From UBA2730 sp022793235 (lineage in GTDB: Bacteria > Bacillota_I > Bacilli_A > RF39 > UBA660): DNA of 11,854 nt. The translations under genes were made by a program, and so were the position numbers. Where the stretch lies: positions 1 through 11,854 of the forward strand of contig CATJZL010000041.1 in NCBI GenBank assembly GCA_949745755.1, read 5' to 3'. This document shows, one piece after another, positions 6,198-11,854 of this stretch; position 1 is the stretch's first letter; every line of letters starts with the position of its first letter. The notes below the pieces were generated by a model, which did no database searches, had not been told where the DNA came from, and saw only the letters and a program-made list of their open reading frames with translations.

Positions 6198-7190
6198 ATG
6201 AGTAAAAAAATAAATATTGATTTGATTCGTTTCCTTTTTTCTTTTCTTATTCTTGCTATTCATATCTCTCCATTTGAGGATATTAGTCCACTTTTCGATT
6301 TTTTCTTTACTCGGGTTTTGGGGCGACTTGCAGTTCCTTTCTTCTTAATGATTACTGCTTATTTTTTGTTGGATAAGAGCTTAGAAAATGTTAGTGTTTT
6401 AAAAAGATATACAAAAAGAATAATTAAAATTTATCTCTTCTGTATTCTTTTGTATTTTCCTATTTCTATTTATAAGGGTGATTTTAAGGAAATTCATCTT
6501 TTGTCTATTTTAAAAGATATTTTTGTAGATGGGACCATGTATCATTTATGGTATTTTCCTGCTCTTATTTTTGGATTATGGATGGTTTATTTTCTTATTA
6601 AACTATTCGGATCAAATAAAGCTTTTTTCATTAGTATACTCTTATATATTATTGGTTTGTTTGGTGATAGTTATTATGGTGTTGCTCTTTTAAATCCATT
6701 TTTCTCTTTTCTTTATGATATTTTGTTTACAATTTTTGATTATACTCGAAATGGACTTTTTTTTGTACCTTTATTTCTTGTTCTCGGTTATATGGTAAAA
6801 TGTGGAAAGAATAAACCTATATCTTCTTTTTGTTATTCATGTATATTTTTTCTTTTTATGACAATAGAAGCTTTTTTGTTGCATCATTTTTTGATACAAA
6901 GGCATGATAGTATGTATATCTTTTTGCCTTTTGTTTTATATTTTTTGTTTTCTTTTTTGATTCAAAATACAAATTTTTCTAATAAAAAGTTTAGAAAGAT
7001 GGCAACTATTATTTATATTTTTCATCCTTTTTTTATAGTATTTATTCGATTTGTTTCTAAATTTTTACATTTGGAGGGTTTTCTAGTACAGAATCATTTT
7101 ATTTTTTATTTAGTTGTATCTTTTGTTACTTTCTTATTTGCTTATTTTTTGGAAAGTATCAAATTAGGAAAGGGTGTGGATGAGGGATAA
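6198..7190 (+). CDS. Acyltransferase-3 family membrane protein, VanT membrane-domain-like
   Basis: A 330-residue, strongly hydrophobic protein with about ten predicted membrane segments by eye. The N-terminus IDLIRFLFSFLILAIHI has the conserved Arg (R11) and His (H22) of the acyltransferase-3 family, followed by RLAVPFFLMITAYFL. The first segments resemble the membrane half of VanT (serine racemase) and related proteins that act on cell-surface glycans or teichoic acids. No alanine-racemase domain follows, so it is not a full VanT. Tight linkage to the VanW gene suggests a joint envelope function. The family acylates many substrates, and the substrate here cannot be assigned. Confidence 0.82.
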   Translation: MSKKINIDLIRFLFSFLILAIHISPFEDISPLFDFFFTRVLGRLAVPFFLMITAYFLLDKSLENVSVLKRYTKRIIKIYLFCILLYFPISIYKGDFKEIHLLSILKDIFVDGTMYHLWYFPALIFGLWMVYFLIKLFGSNKAFFISILLYIIGLFGDSYYGVALLNPFFSFLYDILFTIFDYTRNGLFFVPLFLVLGYMVKCGKNKPISSFCYSCIFFLFMTIEAFLLHHFLIQRHDSMYIFLPFVLYFLFSFLIQNTNFSNKKFRKMATIIYIFHPFFIVFIRFVSKFLHLEGFLVQNHFIFYLVVSFVTFLFAYFLESIKLGKGVDEG

Positions 7191-7240
7191 ACCTAGATTT
7201 TTAGATTGGAAGAAAGATATTTTTTAGTGAGGTTATATAT

Positions 7241-7840
7241 ATGGAATATAAAAGTATAAATGAACAGTTGGAAGAATTTATTTCTATTTTAAAGAAAAAT
7301 CGAGAATTAATGGCTATGTTGGATTATATAGAAACGCTTAAATTATCGAATTTTTATATAGCAGCGGGATCTATTTTTCAAACGATTTGGAATTATTATG
7401 ATTAAGTTGATTTAAATTTTAATATTAAGGATATTGATGTTATTTATTATAATAAAGAGGATTTAAGTGTTGAAAAGGATTTGGAGTATTATGAGGTGAT
7501 TCGCCATTTTGTGATAGAAAAGGGCTTTTCTTATGAGGTGGATGTGTCAAATGAAGCGCGGATGCATTTATGGAAGGGGGAAAAGACGGAAAATAGAATA
7601 GAGCCTTATACTTGTTCTGAGGATGCAATCAGTAGATGGATTGCGACGGTTCATGCTATTGGTATTACAAAGAGAGAGGGTCAAATAATGGTTTATGCTC
7701 CTTATGGTCTTTCAGATATCTTTACTCGAACGATTCGTCCTATAAAACATCAGAATAATTCTAAAATTTTATATGATAAAAAAGTTGCCAGTTGGAAGAG
7801 AAGATTTCAACATTTAAATGTTATAGATTGGGTTGAGTAG
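7241..7840 (+). pseudogene. Nucleotidyltransferase family (DUF925-like) gene with an in-frame stop
   Basis: One reading frame of 200 codons is interrupted only by TAA at codon 55 (7403-7405). Before it is the N-terminal part, with NFYIAAGSIFQTIWN, matching the G-S nucleotide-binding region of the DUF925 nucleotidyltransferase-like family. After it come KDIDVIYYN (two metal-binding Asp), EVDVSNEARMHLW and a conserved C-terminal half to TAG at 7838-7840. Total length (199 residues) matches an intact family member. One base change (TAA from GAA, CAA or AAA) explains the lesion. The ribosome binding site AGTGAGGT and ATG at 7241 remain. Internal initiation at 7481 would lack the catalytic Asp residues. 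A sequencing or assembly error is the alternative explanation. Confidence 0.82.
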
Positions 7841-7864
7841 ATTGCTGTATTTTTTCTTTTTTTA

Positions 7865-7873
7865 TGCTATACT
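7865..7873 (+). promoter_or_regulatory. Extended -10 promoter for the DUF4299 gene
   Basis: TGCTATACT is an extended -10 (TG-n plus TATACT). TTGCTG at 7842-7847 could be a -35, but the 20-bp spacing is long. Initiation near 7880 would give a short leader with the ribosome binding site AAGGAG (7883-7887). Confidence 0.5.
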
Positions 7874-7895
7874 TTGAGAATAAGGAGTTGATTAT

Positions 7896-8740
7896 ATGGC
7901 TGTTGATTTACAATTCAATGTGCAGGATTATTGAAGAAAAATATTGAATTTAAAGATATTTTAACTCGTCAGATGCGTTTTGGTATTATGGATGAGAGTT
8001 ATCATTTGGAGGAAGGCGTTTTAGGAGAAAATATGGTCGTTTTTCCTGCAGAACATATTTGTAGAGGTTGTGAGATTTCTTTTACGAAAGAGGAGATTCA
8101 TCTTAGCATGCCTCTTCCTACTAGTAGAGATGATATTTTTTTCTTTTATGATTTTATCAATCGTATTTGTAAAAAAGTACATACTCAAAAATTTATTCGA
8201 AATCATGAGATTTTATCCTTGGATAAGATTTCCTGTTGTATAGAGTGGGATATTCAAGCAAGTTGTACTGCAATTGTTCAAATGGAGAAAAACTTAGCAG
8301 AAAATCAATATGAGAGTCTTTATATTTTTGGTGCTATGTATCCAATTGCTCTAGGTCTATGTGAAATGAAAAAAATTAGTGGGGATGTTATAAAATTTGG
8401 TGAGCTGATGCATTCTCTTCAGTCTATGGATATTTATTATGCTAAGGCTAAAGTTTATGAAAGACAAGATAAAGGGTATTTTGGGGTTTATGTTTTAACA
8501 GAAGATATTCCTACTGTCTTGCCTTATAAGCCTAAATTACTTATGATAGAGCATAGTTTTGAGGTGCAAGATTGGAATATTGGATTTGTTGTAAATAATG
8601 AAGTAAAGGGATTTATTTCTTATTCTAATTTTTTAGATTCTATAGGTGAATGTGCAAAGTATGATGCAGAGCATTTTATTGTTACAATGAGTAGTGATAA
8701 AATGAATATTTTGATTCGTCAATATAAGATAGATTTATAA
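7896..8740 (+). CDS. DUF4299 family protein, probably frameshifted near the 5' end
   Basis: A strong ribosome binding site and ATG at 7896 start MAVDLQFNVQDY, which hits TGA at 7932-7934. The long frame, opened by TTG at 7931, continues immediately with KKNIEFKDILTRQMRFGIMDESY for about 269 residues. Adding one T in the ATTATTG run would join the two as ...VQDYLKKNIEF..., a natural protein start, so a single-base deletion is the simplest reading. TTG 7931 has only a weak AGGA close to it. The body matches DUF4299 by its LPLPTSRDDIFFFYDF, IFGAMYPIALG, LQSMDIYYAKAKVY and FGVYVLTEDIPTVLPYKP segments. Function is unknown. If TTG is used, the protein lacks about 12 residues; otherwise the gene is inactive. 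It precedes the DUF4026 gene by 31 bases. Confidence 0.72.
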
Positions 8741-8771
8741 TTATATAAAAATAAGGAAAAGAGGTTTTAGT

Positions 8772-10037
8772 ATGTTTAAAAAAATTAAAGAAGCTCCATT
8801 AAATTATTGGGAGGAAAAGTCTTATATGCTTGCTATTTCAAAAGAAGATAGTGAGGAATATATAACGGAAGGTTTTGAGCGACTTTCTAAATTTGAAGGT
8901 ATTGAAATTTTAGATAAAGATATGAATATTCAAAAAGGCTTTATCAGTTTAAAATTATTGTATGAAGGAGATGAATATGAGGTAGGTATTTATCCTGGCT
9001 CTGTTTCTATACCAGAATATTATTTAAGTCGGAATTTTTATTTTACGGAACAGGAACGAGAAGAACTTTTGCAGTCTACAAAATCGTTAACTCTTTTTAT
9101 GGAATTTAATCATGATTATCAAAAGTCTTATCAGTTGCAACTTAAACTTGCTATTCTTTTTGTACCAAATTTGTTGGGTATTTTGGATGAAAGTGCTGAA
9201 CGTGTACTTCCTGCTAGGTGGGTAAAGCTTACTGCTTTTTCTCATGTTTTACCTAATCCAGATAGTGTATTTACTGTACAAGCTGTTACAGGTGCAAATC
9301 AAAAGGTATGGCTACATACTCATGGTCTTTGTCGTTGTGGAATTTCTGAACTTGAGATTTTAGAATCCGATAAGGAAAATTATCAAAATCACTACAATTT
9401 AATTACAACTTATGCCATTTATTTACTTGATAAGTATAAGAAGCGTGAGGAAGTCAAGGGTGGTGCTTATATAGGAAGATTAGTAGATGGCTCTTTGGTC
9501 GTTGCGACTTCTAAATCTTGGGTACAGGGTATAAAAGAATATAAACATTTGAAACTTGGTAATTTGAAAGATAGGGAGGGTGGTCATAATACGAAAACGA
9601 ATATTATTTTTCTATATCAAAGTGAAGAAGATGAAAAAAAGGATATTTTAAGAAAGGTTTCTGTTTATGATCAGTTGTGGGGAGAAAATCCATTATTTTT
9701 CTTTAGTGATGAGGAAACTTCTAGAATGAAAAATCTCGCATTGGAGAGGTTTGATTATGTAGAGAAGGCATTTAAGACTAAGGAAAATTCTGTTCTTTTA
9801 AAAATAGGATTGCCTTTAAAGGAAAAAGGGAAATTTGAACATATTTGGTTTGAACTTTTAGAAATAAAGGGAGATAAATTTTTAGCAAAATTAACACAAG
9901 AACCTTATGATGTTTCTACTATGCATACAGGAGATGAAGCTTGGTATACAGTGGAGGATGTAACAGATTGGATTATTTATACAAAAGATTTTGCTATTAA
10001 TCCAGATAATGTGTACTTATTGGAAGCATTTGATTAA
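8772..10037 (+). CDS. DUF4026 protein with DUF2314-like C-terminal domain
   Basis: A 421-residue soluble protein with AAGAGGT 6 bases before ATG. The N-terminal and middle part (1 to about 300) fits the DUF4026 family, with PARWVKLTAFSHVLPNPDSVF and WLHTHGLCRCGISELEIL (about 180-197). In the latter, H182, H184, C187 and C189 sit close enough for a metal site. The C-terminal part (about 330-410), with HIWFELLEIKGDKFLAKL, HTGDEAWYTVEDVTDW and a closing acidic tail, is DUF2314-like, a domain often found in immunity or cytoplasmic hypothetical proteins. Function is not known. It follows the DUF4299 gene without a terminator, so the two probably form one unit. Confidence 0.8.
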   Translation: MFKKIKEAPLNYWEEKSYMLAISKEDSEEYITEGFERLSKFEGIEILDKDMNIQKGFISLKLLYEGDEYEVGIYPGSVSIPEYYLSRNFYFTEQEREELLQSTKSLTLFMEFNHDYQKSYQLQLKLAILFVPNLLGILDESAERVLPARWVKLTAFSHVLPNPDSVFTVQAVTGANQKVWLHTHGLCRCGISELEILESDKENYQNHYNLITTYAIYLLDKYKKREEVKGGAYIGRLVDGSLVVATSKSWVQGIKEYKHLKLGNLKDREGGHNTKTNIIFLYQSEEDEKKDILRKVSVYDQLWGENPLFFFSDEETSRMKNLALERFDYVEKAFKTKENSVLLKIGLPLKEKGKFEHIWFELLEIKGDKFLAKLTQEPYDVSTMHTGDEAWYTVEDVTDWIIYTKDFAINPDNVYLLEAFD

Positions 10038-10046
10038 TCATTATAG

Positions 10047-10181
10047 ATGGGAGTAAAAAATTTTTGTAAGAATTGTAATGAGGTAGAAAGATTAAATGGT
10101 TCTTCGAAGGAGAATATTTTAAATAAAAAAGTGAAAATAAAATGGGAAATCGATAAAATACAACGATCAACTGGGGTATAG
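10047..10181 (+). pseudogene. Remnant reading frame with a Cys pair and a repeated C-terminal motif
   Basis: An open stretch of 44 codons without a ribosome binding site begins MGVKNFCKNCNEVERLN and ends with WEIDKIQRSTG plus one more residue before TAG. The closing motif recurs after the downstream kinase gene as WTIDKIQQSTG in the same frame relation, with mostly silent or conservative changes. That suggests decayed coding DNA rather than a working gene. The parent family is not recognised. Confidence 0.4.
10143..10174 (+). repeat. Direct repeat copy 1, upstream of the kinase gene
   Basis: A 32-bp segment (starts TGGGAAATCGAT, ends ATCAACTGG) matches 28 of 32 positions at 11178-11209. The two copies bracket the kinase gene. 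All four differences fall at codon positions that keep the peptide W-x-I-D-K-I-Q-x-S-T-G. Confidence 0.75.
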
Positions 10182-10269
10182 GGATAAATGTAAAACCGTA
10201 GTAGAAATCTTATAAAATAAGGGTTTATTCAAAAAACGTTTTTACATTTTTAAAAGGAGAAAAATAATC

Positions 10270-11172
10270 ATGATAAAATTACAAATTGATAATATAGAAT
10301 TTAAATTAAAAGAATATCAAGATTTTAGCTGGTTAAATAATTATGGAAAAGTTTTTTCGGTTATAGATGAAACTGGTAGTGGCTGTATATCTTTTGGAGT
10401 TGAAAAAGATCATAAAAGATACTTTTTCAAAATAGCTGGTGCTAAGACTGTTGAGGCGGAAGTTTCAGAAAATGAATCAATCCTATTATTAAAAGATGCG
10501 GTAAAAAAATATGAAGATATAAAACATCCCAATTTAATTAAGTTAATAGATAACTTTGATATAAATGAATTTTTTGTGGCAGTGTTTGAATGGGCCGAGG
10601 GAGAATGCTTATTTGATCATTGGAATTTTAATAGGTATAAAGAATATCCAAATTTAGAAACTCCTATCAAAAAGTTTAAAAGATTATCCATCGATAAAAG
10701 AATAAATGTAGTTTTAAAACTTTTTTCATTCTTTGAAACTTTTATTGAAAATGGATATGTGGCAGTAGATTTTTATGATAGTAGCATAATGTACGATTTT
10801 GAAAATGATTTAGTTACTTTTTGTGATATAGATTTATTTAGAAAAATACCTACAATGAATGATATAGGAGAGGCCTATTTTGGAACGAAAAGATTGAAAG
10901 CTCCAGAAGAAAACAAGTTAGGTTCAACTATAGATGAATTAACTAGTGAGTTTACTTTAGGTGCAATCATATTTGATATGTTTAGTGATGTTAAAAATAT
11001 AGATGAAAGATACGAAAAAGGAATTTTTATTCCAAATAACATTGAAAACTTTGAATTATTAAAAAATGTCTATGATGTGTTAATAAAAGCAACAAGTTAT
11101 AATAGAAACAATAGGTATAAATCTATTAAAGAATTTCATAATGCTTTTGTAAAAGAATTGAAGAGAAAGTGA
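10270..11172 (+). CDS. Divergent serine/threonine protein kinase-like protein
   Basis: A 300-residue protein spanning a whole eukaryotic-type kinase fold. The Gly-rich loop is at 33-38 (DETGSG), the ATP Lys is K54 (YFFK), and HPNLIKLIDNF (86-96) precedes the hinge VFEWAEGE. The catalytic loop is AVDFYDSSIM with D167. A metal-binding Asp lies in CDIDLF (D186 or D188). The activation segment ends FGTKRLKAPEE (APE at 211-213), and helix I contains RNNRYKSIKEF. Odd points are that the usual HRD His-Arg are not conserved, the Lys after the catalytic Asp is Tyr169, and the Asn position is Ser172. It may still bind metal through the remaining acidic residues. There is no membrane segment or sensor domain. 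AAGGAGA lies 9 bases before ATG. Related repeat fragments flank it, suggesting it arrived as an inserted module. Substrate unknown. Confidence 0.8.
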   Translation: MIKLQIDNIEFKLKEYQDFSWLNNYGKVFSVIDETGSGCISFGVEKDHKRYFFKIAGAKTVEAEVSENESILLLKDAVKKYEDIKHPNLIKLIDNFDINEFFVAVFEWAEGECLFDHWNFNRYKEYPNLETPIKKFKRLSIDKRINVVLKLFSFFETFIENGYVAVDFYDSSIMYDFENDLVTFCDIDLFRKIPTMNDIGEAYFGTKRLKAPEENKLGSTIDELTSEFTLGAIIFDMFSDVKNIDERYEKGIFIPNNIENFELLKNVYDVLIKATSYNRNNRYKSIKEFHNAFVKELKRK

Positions 11173-11177
11173 TTATA

Positions 11178-11209
11178 TGGACAATCGACAAAATACAACA
11201 ATCAACTGG
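11178..11209 (+). repeat. Direct repeat copy 2, downstream of the kinase gene
   Basis: Starts TGGACAATCGAC and ends ATCAACTGG, 28 of 32 identical to 10143-10174. It begins 6 bases after the kinase stop codon. The segment AATCAAC-TG-GTTGATT at 11200-11215 is also a tight palindrome. Confidence 0.75.
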
Positions 11210-11210
11210 T

Positions 11211-11234
11211 TGATTACGATTTAATTAAGAACAC
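11211..11234 (+). repeat. Short repeat, copy A (TGATTACGA...AAGAACAC)
   Basis: This segment, the DYDLIKNT-coding part of the decayed fragment, aligns with 11368-11388 apart from a 1-base and a few-base indel. Confidence 0.55.
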
Positions 11235-11367
11235 CATTAAAGCCCTATAAATAAAGAAAATTATCCAGTTTAGATCTTGCATATTTTCATTAAAAAAGTG
11301 GCAAAATGAATAAAAATTGATAAAAACATAGTAATTTTGGCGTTATTTATAGTAGGAATTAGATAGG

Positions 11368-11388
11368 TGATTACGACATTTAAGAACA
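11368..11388 (+). repeat. Short repeat, copy B, just upstream of the RhuM gene
   Basis: TGATTACGACATTTAAGAAC lies 22 bases before the RhuM start and resembles copy A at 11211-11234. It probably marks a third, shorter remnant of the same coding tail. The intervening DNA (about 11251-11367) shows no gene, clear promoter or terminator. Confidence 0.5.
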
Positions 11389-11410
11389 TAAGAGAGGTGA
11401 ACATATAATT

Positions 11411-11854
11411 ATGAAAAATGATTTGCAGATAACTACCCACGACTTTTTAATATATCGTGATGATAACAATGATATAAAAGTAAATGTATTATTTATTAAT
11501 AATGATATTTGGTTGACTCAAAGTTTGATTGCAGAACTATTTGGAGTAGGAAGAAGTACTATAACAGAGCATATTGGTAATATTTTAAAGGAAGGGGAAC
11601 TATTAGAAAATAACACTGTCGGAAAAACCGACGTTGATAATTCAAAAAAACCTGTAAAAATATATAATTTAGATATGATTATTGCAGTTGGATACCGTGT
11701 AAATTCGAAAAAGGCTACAAACTTTAGAATATGGGCTACAAAAGTGTTAAAAGAGTATATGATTAAAGGTGTAGTAATAGATGATGAAAGACTAAAGAAT
11801 CCTAATTATATTTTTGGTGAAGATTATTTTGAAGAAACATTGGAAAGAATTAGA
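11411..11854 (+). CDS. RhuM family protein, 5' part (cut by window end)
   Basis: An ATG preceded by AGAGGTGA (10 bases away) opens a frame of 148 codons that is still open at the window edge. The N-terminal domain has the winged-helix-like block IWLTQSLIAELFGVGRSTITEHI (about 33-55), then the family hallmark YNLDMIIAVGYRVNSKKATNFRIWATKVLKEY (about 85-115) and IDDERLKNP (about 123-131). RhuM was named from a Salmonella pathogenicity island. Family members are widespread in accessory DNA, often beside restriction-modification or toxin-antitoxin genes, and their function is not established. The DNA-binding-like N-terminus suggests a regulatory or KilA-N/Bro-like role. Decayed repeats upstream support an accessory location. 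Confidence 0.88.
   Translation, partial: MKNDLQITTHDFLIYRDDNNDIKVNVLFINNDIWLTQSLIAELFGVGRSTITEHIGNILKEGELLENNTVGKTDVDNSKKPVKIYNLDMIIAVGYRVNSKKATNFRIWATKVLKEYMIKGVVIDDERLKNPNYIFGEDYFEETLERIR

Larger units (their letters stand above)
11178..11250 (+). pseudogene. Decayed C-terminal gene fragment
   Basis: Reading from 11178 gives WTIDKIQQSTG and then a stop. The next frame from 11212 reads DYDLIKNTIKAL and ends at TAA 11248-11250. Joined across a small indel they make a plausible protein tail of about 24 residues ending in a real stop. The N-terminal part of the parent gene is absent and is replaced by the kinase gene. The family is not recognised. Confidence 0.45.

Noticed and set aside
7180..7227. 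Possible 15-codon mini-frame (MRDKPRFLDWKKDIF) overlapping the acyltransferase stop
   Set aside because: It has an AGGAAAGG-like site upstream, but is too short to support without conservation evidence.
7440..7628. Minus-strand open frame
   Set aside because: Antisense to the nucleotidyltransferase remnant, whose coding frame is clear.
8021..8206. Minus-strand open frame
   Set aside because: Antisense to the conserved LPLPTSRDD region of the DUF4299 gene.
10232..10243. AAAAACGTTTTT palindrome upstream of the kinase gene
   Set aside because: Low-complexity A/T arms around CG are expected by chance in this AT-rich sequence and carry no supporting context.
11618..11632. GTCGG-AAAAA-CCGAC hairpin
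   Set aside because: Lies within the RhuM coding frame, where it encodes a VGKTD segment that looks like normal family sequence; no T-tract follows.

Overview
The window comes from a very AT-rich, Gram-positive-type genome. The strong AGGAGG/AGGTGA-type ribosome binding sites, the core gene order rimM-trmD-...-rplS-lepB, and the DUF4026 and DUF4299 families point to a low-GC Firmicute, probably a gut Bacilli or Erysipelotrichia-like lineage. That lineage is an inference from gene content. TGG is used for Trp and TGA is used as a stop (rimM, kinase), so the standard bacterial code fits.

Left part (1-1885): an orphan HipA-like kinase on the minus strand, with a bidirectional terminator beyond its 3' end; that terminator's loop contains a perfect DnaA-box 9-mer. 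It is followed by a divergent YgjP/DUF45-type zinc metalloprotease, and then by a 55-residue gene on the minus strand whose stop codon lies in the loop of a terminator shared with the protease gene. A 13-bp-arm palindrome with mirrored TATACT hexamers separates this small gene from the next operon.

Housekeeping core (1886-5287): a TrmH/SpoU RNA methyltransferase, rimM, trmD and an unrecognised 152-residue protein form a tightly packed operon for RNA modification and ribosome maturation. A clear sigma-A promoter and a hairpin leader precede rplS, which is followed by lepB (signal peptidase I).

Envelope pair (5365-7190): a VanW-family protein and an acyltransferase-3 family membrane protein, 11 nt apart. 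The latter resembles the membrane half of VanT.

Decaying cluster (7241-10037): a nucleotidyltransferase interrupted by one in-frame TAA, a DUF4299 gene with an apparent 1-nt frameshift near its 5' end, and an intact DUF4026 protein with a DUF2314-like C-terminal domain. The two lesions lie about 530 bp apart.

Accessory end (10038-11854): a divergent Ser/Thr kinase-like protein, then the 5' part of a RhuM-family gene that runs off the window. The spacers around these two genes carry related fragments that look like decayed copies of one C-terminal coding tail. This makes the region look like a site of repeated insertion and recombination. No RNA genes, CRISPR array or complete insertion sequence were seen.
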